64,000 nucleotides of DNA, from NCBI GenBank assembly GCA_020002185.1, contig CM034533.1, forward strand, positions 53,758,346-53,822,345, written 5' to 3'. A model generated the notes under the pieces. That model saw only the letters and a list, made by a program, of their open reading frames with translations. It did not search any database and was not told the DNA's origin. The stretch is from Paraescarpia echinospica (lineage: Eukaryota > Annelida > Polychaeta > Sabellida > Siboglinidae). The position numbers and the translations under genes are program-made. Below, piece by piece: positions 32,453 through 40,800 of the stretch (position 1 is its first letter; each line of letters begins with the position of its first letter).

Positions 32453-34513
32453 CATACATACATACATACATACATACATACATACATACATACATACATA
32501 CATACAAACATACGTACATACATACATACATACATACATACAAACATATAATGCATACATGCGTAAGTACACACGTATTCATATATACAAAAGCAGACGT
32601 GCTTTTTAAAATTGATATTTGACCTTGAAATTCAAGGTCATGGACATACACACATGCACACATGCATGCATACATACATAATTAAATATGTACGTACGAA
32701 CACGCATACAAAAAGTGGTACTATTGAAAAAGTTAAATTTCAAGTTCACTAACATTTGATTTCAAGGTCAATGACATTTAATCTGACGTGGAGTCCTCTC
32801 TAATTGGACTCGCCGTCAAATTTTACGTGTATGGTCAAATGTTCATGCTTTTATCCGGCAACTAATGATTCAGCCAAAAACAGGCCTTAACAAACAAGAC
32901 TACACTACCCTATCGAGATTGCAACGATATTCCTTCGTGTTCAGTGACAGTTTCGACATTAGAATTACGGTGGGAAAATACACTTTTGATATTCCTTCGT
33001 GTTCAGTGACAGTTTCGACATTAGAATTATGGTGGGAAAATACACTTTTGTTCAGTGACAGTTTCGACATTAGAATTACGGTGATAAAATACACTTTTGA
33101 TATTCCTTCGTGTTCAGTGACAGTTTCGACATTAGAATTACGGTGGGAAAATACACTTTTGATATTCCTTCGTGTTCAGTGACAGTTTCGACAATTAGAA
33201 TTACGGTGGGAAAATACACTTTTGATATTCCTTCGTGTTCAGTGACAGTTTCGACATTAGAATTACGGTGGGAAAATACACTTTTGATATCCCTTCGTGT
33301 TCAGTGACAGTTTCGACATTAGAATTACGGTGGGAAAATACACTTTGACAGGATAAGACATAAAATATTGGATTGAAGGGTGAAAACTTGCACACGTCTT
33401 GTTTTGGCCTTTAGCAAACACCCTGCAGGGTTGGGTGACCTAGATTTACGTTAGATGAAGGTCAAATGTCACAAGATGTAGTTTCGTGAATGCCAGTTTT
33501 GAAAATTTGGCTTGATTTTTACCGTTGAACATCTTTAAATCTGATATTCTTTAATCAAAATACCTATATAATATCTACGATGGCCGCCATGCAGCAAGTC
33601 TGTAATAATATTCTGCAGGTCGCCATCCCTTCCAGACAATTAGTGCATTGAAACAGTGTCCCAACGATTCTTAGCCTTTTTGCCTGCCACTCAAAATCTG
33701 ATCCGGGAATTGGTTGGCGACCAAACTGCAAACAGTTAGCTTTATGTAATTGGTAACATAAATATTGATAACATAAGTAGCTATATAAATAAATGATTAA
33801 TGAGAACATCATTCTGTATTGCAATTGCCTACTGACCACGAATAAATCGCCACATCAGCACCGTTCATTGTTTTATCGAAAAAAGGAAAAAGATGCCTTG
33901 CTAATCGAAACACATAATTATGTTGTTGGTCTATAAGCAAATTGTTTTCATATTATTACCGTATAGAACGCTGCTGAACTATTTGTTTTAATAACAGTTT
34001 TTAATAAATACGTACATTTTAGAGCAAACACGAGAGGTAATCTTCAGCGCACTATCAGGTGGAATGATGACGTTCGTCAGAGCTTGAGCTATTGTTATGA
34101 TCTAGCCCGGACAATCCCCTTCTTACAGTCTGTTGGAAGGCCAAATAACAGTGGTTTTTTAAACCACTGGTACGAATATTGAAGTACGACGCCAACACAG
34201 CGGTACCGGATAACCAAATGTTGTAATCATCATCCGATAATGACTTCCCGATATTATTAGGCAATACTCCTAATTCACATGCTACATAAAATGTATAAAT
34301 CGGCTTTACTTGACCATCTAATCACCTGGGCTTAGGAGAACAAGCATTTTATGTACTGAGGAATGAAGAATATGAATTTTGACCAGTTCGTAATTATTCT
34401 ATCATATATCGACTATTACATACACACGCATGCTCACATGCATACAAGCAAGCACACGCATCCGCTCACGCACACACGCACGCACGCACACTATATACAC
34501 GTTTGTTTGTTGT

Positions 34514-34544
<31 letters not shown>

Positions 34545-34550
34545 GGTCTG

Positions 34551-34643
<93 letters not shown>

Positions 34644-35018
34644 TGCGTGCGTATTGCTTGTGTGGTATATTTCTGATCTGATTAAGGATGTGATCGCATA
34701 AATATAACATTCCTTTGGTAATCTAAGTAATTTTGCTGTGAAATAAATAATATTACACAGGTGTATATTGATTGAACATGTTGCATAATAAGTCAGTTTT
34801 GTGTGGTATGTGTATTCATTGTCGGCTTTGCATGCAATGTTTGGTGTTTTGTTATTGATAATAAATCAGCATAAATACATTGCATATATGGACTAGGGAG
34901 GAACGAGAGAACACGCAACAAACTGTACAACTGAGAAATGGAATTTCTCATTGATTATTCATAATTTATAATAATCATTAATACGTATTATTATATTTAT
35001 AAAGACGTGTATTGAACC

Positions 35019-35054
<36 letters not shown>

Positions 35055-35776
35055 GGAACCAGCAACCCAAATATGTAATATAATTGTTTTAACTATTAAT
35101 ACAAACAAATACATACTACACTAAGATTAATAAAAAACGTATGCTAAATAAAATACATGTTCAAGAGAAAGTGACCTAATTCATATTGTAAACAAACCTG
35201 CACTCCAAATAAAGTTGTCGTTTCAATGACGCTGTCGGTACCCTCTGTATCAATGGCAACATACAGCGGCGGTCCGACCACGTTCCGGCAGCAGCGAAGT
35301 CCCGCGAGAACTACAATCGACGAGACTAGCAACTTGAGCGCAATCTGGAGGCCGCCATCTTCGTCCGACTCGGAGTAGATATCGAACAGTTCGTCGAGAG
35401 CCGTGTAGTGACAGACGTTGGCGATCGCGTACACATATATGTAGATCCGCGTCGTTGCCTCCGCGCACAGTTCCGGTTGCCGCGAGATCCACGCGGCGAT
35501 GTTTCGTTGATGATATCCGGCGGCGAATTGGACGGTGACGGCAACAACGAACAGTAGAAGGGACGCCGCCAACGGGGCATGGTCGGTGAACACCCGCCTG
35601 ATGATCGCCTCTGTGCCCAGCGTGAAGAGGACAGCCAGAGGCGTGACCAGAAGGCCGCTGAAGAGAGCATCGGCGACCGAGTAGCGGACGCCGACGTCTA
35701 GCCGCCTCCACGCCTGCATCGTCCCTCCCTGCCCGCCGGCACCGCGCAGGCTGATACCCGGCGACCGAACAGACAC
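22563..35776 (-). CDS. Fuseless-like multi-pass membrane protein (2 exons)
   Basis: Spliced CDS: complement of 35198-35776 and 22563-23321, phase-0 junction, 445 residues. Donor CAG|GTTTGT; acceptor CTCCCTGCAG. Several hydrophobic segments are visible: about residues 40-65, 70-90, 150-165 in exon 1; then IVLHWIALWRIYDVIIF, SWAVGYAVVTTALY, CALVWRGWWLFFEGIIYYF and FFPFVLLSLCY in exon 2. Two W-R-x-x-W/D-type membrane motifs (ALWRIYD, WRGWWLFFE) and the exon-1 block LRCCRNVVGPPLYV recall the Fuseless family (predicted eight-pass proteins; the Drosophila member acts in presynaptic calcium-channel organisation). The C-terminus is hydrophilic and Arg/Ser-rich (YSPRRSSPGSK). The start Met is the first in the open frame; a second at residue 20 (MQAWRR) is possible. 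Family assignment is from memory of motif pattern. Confidence 0.65.
23760..23950. repeat. (TATG)n microsatellite of left inverted repeat
   Basis: TATG/TGTA tetranucleotide run attached to the left arm; the right arm carries the complementary (CATA)n. Confidence 0.95.
23945..24365. repeat. About 420-bp palindrome
   Basis: ATGTCAAGGTCAAATATTAC, TGAACGTGAAATGTATAT, AATACCATCACTGT and GCATGTATTTATGCATTC occur on plus at 23950-24070 and inverted at 24230-24365, with a TA-rich centre near 24150. The arms share the TCAAGGTCAAATxTTACTGAACG motif with the terminal arms of the surrounding composite. Confidence 0.88.
24490..24990 (-). pseudogene. Decayed transposon ORF with Cys-rich C-terminus, minus-strand copy
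   Basis: On minus, frames read KVSRPEQTLTKKLLIPMHD, then VNDARRELFTKKN, then after breaks LQHVRRNIYQASIW, SKATKACRELLQYRCK and ARCTCSNTG. This series (NDARRxLF..., QHVxRAxYQA..., LPEAxxACxELxxCxCK) is a repeated-element ORF seen in many invertebrate genomes. Several stops make it dead. A second copy lies in the opposite orientation at 25560-26040. Confidence 0.65.
25560..26040 (+). pseudogene. Decayed transposon ORF with Cys-rich C-terminus, plus-strand copy
   Basis: Plus-strand frames give PWWLLPEATKACRELLWCRC, then KYKWQCAASCTCYKAGRT, better preserved than the inverted partner. Upstream blocks around 25670-25760 match the partner's DARRELFTKKN and LPPT regions through frame changes. Stops and shifts remain. 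Confidence 0.65.
26110..26525. repeat. (GCAC)n, CG-rich and (CATA)n microsatellites
   Basis: CACG repeats at 26112-26205, CGTACGTGCG repeats at 26337-26372, and CATA repeats to 26522. Long frames here are artefacts. The (CATA)n ends directly before the Penelope-like element. Confidence 0.93.
26538..26578 (+). ncRNA. Degenerate hammerhead-ribozyme-like motif
   Basis: Sequence CCTTGATAAAGACTATTTAG then TCGAAACCGGTCGGTA resembles the type I hammerhead core: TTGATAA for CUGAUGA (two changes), stem II GACT/AGTC with loop ATTT, invariant GAAA, and a 3-bp stem III ACC/GGT with GGTC loop. Flanking TTCAAATT and AATTGAG could form stem I. Penelope-like elements are known to carry such ribozymes. The two core changes probably reduce or abolish cleavage. 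Confidence 0.5.
26585..27001 (+). CDS. Penelope-like element 5' ORF, function unknown
   Basis: An open frame reading IRSMAYNRHYKGTRNKEDG, then LAKLLFQLLQMIHHISIMSK and ELNHFIRPARPNSDIIKRIQ. Largely helical and basic, with no catalytic motif that I recognise. Its place directly after the ribozyme-like motif suggests a structural or nucleic-acid-binding ORF. A frame break follows; a Pro-rich open stretch in another frame bridges to the NADAR ORF. Confidence 0.5.
   Translation, partial: KLNLKIRSMAYNRHYKGTRNKEDGQAGSNINLAKLLFQLLQMIHHISIMSKQAEGSPVKAFLHKIAELNHFIRPARPNSDIIKRIQILNRPWAKQVGVIVHDHYLTTLNSILSTLRNTRALQGRDVQGPSYGARLGSR
27541..28314 (+). CDS. NADAR-domain ORF inside Penelope-like element
   Basis: Open from about GAC at 27541 to the stop at 28312-28314, roughly 257 residues. 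The NADAR (YbiA-like/DUF1768) order is visible: FPSGTHALMFAKAVYYDMP (usual F-S-x-E-H-x-F-x-x-x-K-A), AAADAIFAARTTTEVNKMAR, W near NDNTWNRR, LQWEIFQSKIDHAPSFARRL, then NYWGTGHDGHGRNMYGKLLM (usual WGxGxxxxGxNxLGxxLMxxR). The Glu usual before His in the first motif is Thr here (GTH), so activity is doubtful. Family members have been linked to N-glycosidic and ADP-ribose chemistry. The C-terminal third is Ser/Thr/Pro-rich linker. Confidence 0.8.
   Translation, partial: DDPASNAFACQVCFQDAFNNACFPSGTHALMFAKAVYYDMPAAADAIFAARTTTEVNKMARIFPANDNTWNRRAEDLQWEIFQSKIDHAPSFARRLDTSEGKKCISHTSDNYWGTGHDGHGRNMYGKLLMQFRDCVQGEGRMGKLSRKNSTTQSTQPSTRDSIDENNTATDGEHSECETETTPLPSSSTPTTTKPPRKQQRKKVIISSSTTLPTERSRGMAITPLTSAHKPTGFTQAPLYSTVVSTPPISFLSCIHG
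28650..29064 (+). pseudogene. SGNH/GDSL-hydrolase segment, frame-shifted
   Basis: Block I appears as KRVVILGDSNVSGI (28698-28739), block III-like VILSVGINDRANK follows after a deletion, and in a second frame DNIHWTPETANKMLTHWL (28996-29049) supplies the catalytic Asp-x-x-His block. The order GDSN...GxND...DxxHW is the SGNH hydrolase signature. The region between blocks I and III is shortened and a stop plus frameshift near 28875 breaks the ORF. SGNH esterase domains are known in ORF1 of some LINEs. Confidence 0.7.
29071..30608 (+). pseudogene. Penelope-type reverse transcriptase, broken
   Basis: Frames show RFARHIQLRYFFHG, IIIKPADKGSATVIMSKENY, LYLLPKIHKAKDKW, PPGRPIISDCNS, LFSVDVESLYTNI, FGTAMGKRFTPNYANLFMAL and RYLDDNFGIW (catalytic YLDD, about 30217-30246). 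PADKGSA, LPKIHK, RPIIS, SLYTNI and YLDD are hallmarks of Penelope-like reverse transcriptases. A TAG near 29827 and several frameshifts up to 30600 break it. Confidence 0.88.
30668..31252 (+). CDS. GIY-YIG endonuclease domain of Penelope-like element
   Basis: 194-residue open frame. MVYLITCNACPARYVGETG is the GIY-YIG core (Y-L-I...Y-V-G), preceded by a CxxC-like KRCLAC and followed by QLRTRLNNHRSDIRHH (catalytic Arg/His region) and a Glu in SLETIYRR. This domain nicks target DNA for priming in Penelope-like elements. The domain looks uninterrupted. Confidence 0.9.
   Translation: MKCQVKRCLACTVFVDFTPINNTRRPPQGKINNCGTSSMVYLITCNACPARYVGETGNQLRTRLNNHRSDIRHHNDTQVAKHFNRADLRITILESGPFSDVASLETIYRRNCESKWITRLKTTQPGGLNVREDSFDILPFVIRFSHQGLTIAKLAKATYKLLQTAYQELYTPRFITAFSRNKNLNDMLVATKLQ
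31253..32156. other. 3' flank of Penelope-like element, nothing recognised
   Basis: No gene recognised. This should contain the element's 3' end, but I did not find a second hammerhead-like motif or poly-A tail here. Confidence 0.4.
32190..32545. repeat. (CATA)n/(CTACATAC)n microsatellite of right inverted repeat
   Basis: Tetranucleotide CATA repeats with CTAC variants, complementary to the (TATG)n at 23760-23950. Confidence 0.95.
32926..33345. repeat. 62-bp tandem repeat, about 6-7 copies
   Basis: GATATTCCTTCGTGTTCAGT, then GACAGTTTCGACATTAGAAT and TACGGTGGGAAAATACACTTTT, repeats with a 62-bp period; one unit is shortened (about 33050) and one has a 1-bp insertion. It begins 15 bp beyond the right end of the inverted-repeat composite. 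Confidence 0.95.
33346..34420. other. Intron of Fuseless-like gene, nothing recognised
   Basis: AT-rich sequence with only short unsupported frames. Confidence 0.4.
34425..34655. repeat. GC/CA, (TGCG)n and (TG)n microsatellites
   Basis: CACGCA runs, a GCGT run at 34517-34543 and a long TG run at 34552-34624 followed by a further GCGT run. Confidence 0.95.
35023..35140. repeat. (AT)n followed by 91-bp segment duplicated at 41341-41431
   Basis: After (AT)n, bases 35050-35140 are the reverse complement of 41341-41431 with one mismatch in 91. The segment lies in the Fuseless-like intron, 58 bp from exon 1. Confidence 0.95.
35198..35776 (-). CDS. Fuseless-like exon 1 (N-terminal half)
   Basis: 193 codons from ATG at 35776-35774 to the donor at 35197-35196. 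Includes hydrophobic segments around ADALFSGLLVTPLAVLF and AASLLLFVVAVTVQFAAGY, and an acidic loop DIYSESDEDGG. The exon is strongly GC-rich compared with flanking DNA. Confidence 0.78.
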
Positions 35777-36180
35777 GCTCCTTGTAGGTCGACTGGCACA
35801 GGTCCGCCGGATTTGGACGTCGCTGCAGTGGCGTTGTCGCGCGAATATACTGCCGCGGTCGACGAGTGAGCAGTTTATAGAGTAACCAGAACCGGCGCCA
35901 GTGCACGGTGCGATAGGCGCATAAGTTTTGGGGCCCTACTGTGGCAGTAGTTGTAATAGGCGCGCCACACAGGTACAGGTGTGGAAGCTTTAAATACACC
36001 GTGTGGCTATATTGGTAGCGATTAGTTAGCTTAATGGTACCGCGTATCTAAGTCTTTGCCATTGTACGACAGGTTTGTTTTGGATAAATACAACGAACAA
36101 CACTAAAATGGCAATGAGGTTCACTAGTCATGCAATAATCTAATTCCGATTTACTTTTTGTTCCTAGAGTCAATACTAAT
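35777..36180 (-). promoter_or_regulatory. Presumed 5' flank of Fuseless-like gene
   Basis: Sequence immediately upstream of the chosen start codon is GC-rich to about 35900 and then AT-rich. No TATA box or initiator can be pointed to with confidence; an untranslated first exon further upstream is possible. Confidence 0.25.
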
Positions 36181-36475
36181 ATTGAAACTAGAGTTTTTTC
36201 TGTTGCTGCATAAACTCTGGAATATGCTCCCTGATCTGATCTGGTGTTAGTTCAGTTGAAAATATTATACAATTTCGTTGTTATTTAAAACCTTACCTTT
36301 ACAACCTTGCGTATCCACCTTAGCTCCCTGGCGGATCGATCCATCTGTTGACGACTTTAATACGACTTATCGATTTTGAGATTGACCAACCTATTTGTAT
36401 TGATGCGCCTCTGAGCTTGGTTTCCGAGGATTTAGGCGCAAAACAAGTTACCTTATTATTATTATTATCATTACG
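36180..36475 (+). mobile_element. CR1/L2-type LINE 3' end
   Basis: Translation reads RVFSVAA then TLWNMLPDLIWC with a frame stop between, and LLFKTLPLQPC, i.e. the usual RxFSxAAPxLWNxLP...FKxxLK C-terminus. It ends AGGCGCAAAACAAGTTACCT followed by a TTATTATTATTATCATT tail. The terminal sequence resembles the 3' tail of the SINE at 10895-11231. Confidence 0.75.
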
Positions 36476-36479
36476 CCAT

Positions 36480-37349
36480 CAACATGAAGCCAAATCATAA
36501 AGGTTCTAAACATGGAAGTAAACACCATGCGTACACAAACAATATCCTATATAAAGGTGAGACAACGCAATAGGATATAGCAGACTGGGCCTAATAATTG
36601 AATGGAGGGGATGGGAGAGGTTGGCCAGTTAATAAATTGGTGTTTGGTCCCAAAAACAGGCGATAGCTTGGAATTTGGCTAAAAACACGTGACAAATGGG
36701 AGTTTGGCACCCGAAACAGTTAAGATATGAGAGGTTGAGACCCTTCCTCACCATCCTCAGCTTATTATGTCAAGTGAAGTTAAAACTAATTAACGTTTTT
36801 ATTTAGTCTTTGTACTAGTTACGTGCTCGTGTCGTGAAGTTCTTGTGCGGCTCCCGTCTCACAGCAGGTGAGTATTTACGGCACGCGTAACTCGGCCGGC
36901 GTGCATCAACACACGGGCGTCGGCCATAGCTGCAGGCGAGGCGTGTAACGTGAGAGCTGACGGCGAGTGGCGGCACGCGAATGTTTCGACAGGGTTGCCT
37001 CCGAGCGATCTCGCTGGTTGTTAAAGGTTTTCCTAAGCGGCTCTTTGGTGTCCCACATTGTAGGGAAGATTCTGGTTTTGAAAACCAGTTGATTTGATTC
37101 CAGGGCAGGTATTAAATAAGTTAATAGTTTGCTTGATGATGTTATGTACCAAAGCTACGTACACACGTTGCACAAACGAACTTCCGTGTCGCATTTGATA
37201 CTGTGTAGGTTTCCTTTCTTCGAAAATTTCGTTTGAAATGAGAAGCGAAAGAATCGAACTGAGGAAGCCCTTTTATGTGTCAAATGGTCGCCGTTTTGGG
37301 GGATTCTAATCGCAACATTTCCTTCGTCACGGGGACAACAAAATCTACC
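36480..37349. other. Non-coding, with GC-rich island at about 36840-37030
   Basis: Mostly unassigned. A CpG-rich block of roughly 190 bp stands out from the AT-rich surroundings, beginning with a donor-like CAG|GTGAGT at 36866-36874. It could be a promoter or first exon, but no coding frame is supported. Confidence 0.35.
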
Positions 37350-37885
37350 AGCTACATGTAAGTAAATAAGTAAGTAAGTAATTTATTTCCAACAATAACA
37401 TAAAACAATTGTACATTCCGTTATTCCAAAATACAACATTTTAAGATTTAAAAAAAATACTCATAAGTGTTGGTGGAAAGGGGGTGAACAGAAGTGTAAT
37501 ACTTATGTATGGTTCACCCCAACCAGTATAGTTACTTATTGTACTAATACAAAATATTTCAATTTCGCAAATAATGGAATATGCAGTGCCTAGACTATGA
37601 AATGTCTTGTTAGAATTATTTGGATGTTTTTGTTAGATCTAGTACATATATAGAACATGGGACTGATAGTTTTTTTAAAAGTCTTTATGCTTCTACTGCT
37701 GGTGATGCTTTCATGTAGGCCCTACAATGTAGGGTATTCCACAGTTTTACTTCACAAACAGAAATACACATTGATTTTTGTGTGATACGCACAAGATTAA
37801 TTCGAAAGGTGTGTTTCTGTCGAGCACCATGTGTTGAAACATACAGTTTAAACATTGTTTGCAAACTATTTGGTAGTGTGGTAGT
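37350..37885 (-). mobile_element. LINE 3' end (same family as 7965-10312), minus strand
   Basis: On minus, RQKHTFRINLVRITQKSMCI, then EVKLWNTLHC and MKASPAVEAF correspond to the LINE tail of the plus-strand copy ([22 protein letters not shown]). The element ends in a TTAC tandem tail (TAAGTAAGTAAG on plus, 37362-37380). Confidence 0.7.
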
Positions 37886-40800
37886 GGTGGTGACAGTGAT
37901 TGTGGTAATGGTGGTGACAATGGTTGTGTTAGTGGTGGTGACAGTGGTTGTGGTGTTGACAGTGGATGTGTCAGTGGTTGTGGTAATGGTGGTGACAGTG
38001 GTAGTGGTGGTGACAGTGGTTGTGTCAGTGGTGATGACAGTGTTTGTATCAGTGGTGGTGACAGTGGTTGTGGTAGTGGTGGTGACAGTGGTTGTGGTGT
38101 TGACAGTGGATGTGTCAGTGGAGGTGACAGTGGTTGTGGCAGTGGTAGTTGTGGTGACAGTGGTAGTTGTGGTGACAGTGGTTGTGTCAGTGGTGGTGAC
38201 AGTGATTGTGGTAGTGGTGGTGACAGTGGTTGTGTCAGTGGTGGTGACAGTGGTTGTGGTAGTGGTGGTGACTGTGGTTGTGGTAGTGGTGGTGGCAGTG
38301 GTAGTGGTAGTGGCGGTGACAGTGGATGTGTCAGTGGTGGTGACAGTGGTAGTGGTGACAGTGGTTGTGTCAGTGGTGGTGACAGTGGTTGTGGTAATAG
38401 TGGTGACAGTGGTAGTGGTGGTGACAGTGGTTGTGTCAGTGGTGATGACAGTGTTTGTATCAGTGGTGGTGACAGTGGTTGTGGTAGTGGTGGTGACAGT
38501 GGTTGTGTTAGTGGTGGTGACAGTGGTTGTGGTGTTGACAGTGGATGTGTCAGTGGTGGTGACAGTGGTTGTGGTAGTGGTGGTGGCAGTGGTAGTGGTG
38601 GTGACAGTGGTAGTTGTGGTGACAGTGGATGTGTCAGTGGTGGTGACAGTGATTGTGGTAATGGTGGTGACAGTGGTAGTGGTGGTGACAGTGGTTGTGT
38701 CAGTGGTGGTGACAGTGGATGTGTCAGTGGTGGTGGTAGTGGTGGTGGCAGTGGTAGTGGTGGTGACAGTGGTAGTTGTGGTGACAGTGGTTGTGTCAGT
38801 GGTTGTCGTAATGGTGGTGACAGTGGTAGTGGTGGTGACAGTGGTTGTGTCAGTGATGATGATAGTGTTTGTATCAGTGGTGGTGACAGTGGTTGTGGTA
38901 GTGGTGGTGACAGTGGTTGTGTTAGTGGTGGTGACAGTGGTTGTAGTGTTGACAGTGGATGTGTCAGTGGTGGCGACAGTGGTTGTGGTTGTGGTGGTGG
39001 CAGTGGTAGTGGTGGTGACAGTGGTAGTTGTGGTGACAGTGGATGTGTCAGTGGTGGTGACAGTGATTGTGGTAATGGTGGTGACAGTGGTAGTGGTGGT
39101 GACAGTGGTTGTGTCAGTGGTGATGACAGTGTTTGTATCAGTGGTGGTGACAGTGGTTGTGGTAGTGGTGGTGACAGTGGTTGTGTTAGTGGTGGTGACA
39201 GTGGTTGTGGTGTTGACAGTGGATGTGTCAGTGGTGGTGACAGTGGTTGTGGTAGTGGTGGTGGCAGTGGTAGTGGTGGTGAAAGTGGTTGTGGCAGTGG
39301 TGGTGACTGGTAGTGGTGGTGACAGTGGTTGTGGTAGTGGTGGTGACAGTGGTAGTGGTGGTGATAGTGGTAGTGGTGGTGTTAGTGGTGGTGGCAGTGG
39401 TGGTGATTGTGGCAGTGGCTGTGGTAGTGATGGTGACAGTGGTTGTGGCAGTGGTGGTGACAGTGGTTGTGGCAGTGGTGGGGACAGTGGTTGTGGCAGT
39501 GGTGGTGACAGTGATTGTGGCAGTGGTGGCGACAGTGGCTGTGGTAGTGGTGCTGACAGTGGTTGTGGCAGTGGTGGTGACAGTGGTTGTGGCAGTGGTG
39601 GTGACAGTGGTTGTGGTAGTGGTGGTGACAGTGGTTGTGTTAGTGGTGGTGACAGTGGTTGTGGTGTTGACAGTGGATGTGTCAGTGGTGGTGACAGTGG
39701 TTGAGGTAGTGGTGGTGACAGTGGTTGTGTTAGTGGTGGTGACAGTGGTTGTGTTAGTGGTGGTGACAGTGGTTGTGGTGTTGACAGTGGATGTGTCAGT
39801 GGTGGTGACAGTGGTTGTGGTAGTGTTGGTGGCAGTAGTAGTGTTGGTGACAGTGGCAGTGGTGGTGATTGTGGCAGTGGCTGTGGTAGTGATGGTGACA
39901 GTGGTTGGGGCAGTGGTTGTGACAGTGGTTGTGGCAGTGGTGGTGACAGTGATTGTGGCAGTGGTGGTGGCAGTGGTAGTGGTGGTGACAGTGGTAGTTG
40001 TGATGATAGTGGTTGTGTCAGTGGTTGTGGTAATGGTGGTGACAGTGGTAATGGTGGTGACAGTGATTGTGTCAGTGGTGATGACAGTGTTTGTATCAGT
40101 GGTGGTGACAGTGGTTGTGGTAATGGTGGTGACAGTGGTTGTATTAGTGGTGGTGACAGTGGTTGTGGTGTTGACAGTGGATGTGTCAGTGGTGGTGACA
40201 GTGGTTGTGGTAGTGGTGGTGGCAGTGGTAGTGGTGGTGACAGTGGTAGTTGTGGTGACAGTGGATGTGTCAGTGGTGGTGACAGTGATTGTGGTAATGG
40301 TGGTGACAGTGGTAGTGGTGGTGACAGTGGTTGTGTCAGTGGTGATGACAGTGTTAGTATCAGTGGTGGTGACTGTGGTTGTGGTAGTGGTGGTGACAGT
40401 GGTTGTGTCAGTGGTGGTGACAGTGGATGTGTCAGTGGTGGTGACAGTTGTTGTGGTAGTGGTGGTGGCAGTAGTAGTGGTGGTGACAGTGGTGATGATA
40501 GTGTTTGTATCAGTGGTGGTGACAGTGGTTGTGGTAGTGGTGGTGACAGTGGTTGTGTTAGTGATGGTGACAGTGGTTGTGGTGATGACAGTGGATGTGT
40601 CAGTGGTGGTGACAGTGGTTGTGGTAGTGGTGGTGGCAGTGGTAGTGGTGGTGACATAGGTAGTTGTGGTGACAGTGGATGTGTCAGTGGTGGTGACAGT
40701 GAGTGTGGTTATCGTGATGACAGTGGTAGTGGTGGTGACAGTGGTTGTGTCAGTGGTGATGACAGTGTTTGTATCAGTGGTGGTGACAGTGGTTGTGGTA

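Larger units (their letters stand above)
23409..32910. mobile_element. 9.5-kb composite bounded by long inverted repeats with TA flanks
   Basis: About 350 bp at the left (from GGGTGGCTAAGG, 23409) recurs inverted at the right (ending ACTACCC, 32910): TTGCCGGAT(A)GAAGCAT, TCCACGTCAGATTA, TTGACCTTGA, TCAATAG(C/T)ACCACT and TTTTGTATATAT occur in the same order. Both arms then run into (TATG)n/(CATA)n. TA flanks each end (23407-23408, 32911-32912). Divergence between the arms is considerable. It could be one large element with later insertions or two inverted copies of a small element; no transposase for it was identified. Confidence 0.6.

Noticed and set aside
32926..33345. CRISPR-like repeat array
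   Set aside because: The 62-bp units are contiguous tandem copies without unique spacers, in animal DNA.
37255..37345. AVLGDSNRN-like segment hinting at another SGNH hydrolase exon
   Set aside because: Only a block I-like string is seen; no matching downstream blocks and the LINE tail begins immediately after.
37685..40657. 990-codon minus-strand frame rich in Pro-Leu then Thr
   Set aside because: It is produced by the 6-bp-multiple minisatellite. Equivalent long frames exist on the other strand and in other frames, and only its extreme end covers a LINE tail.
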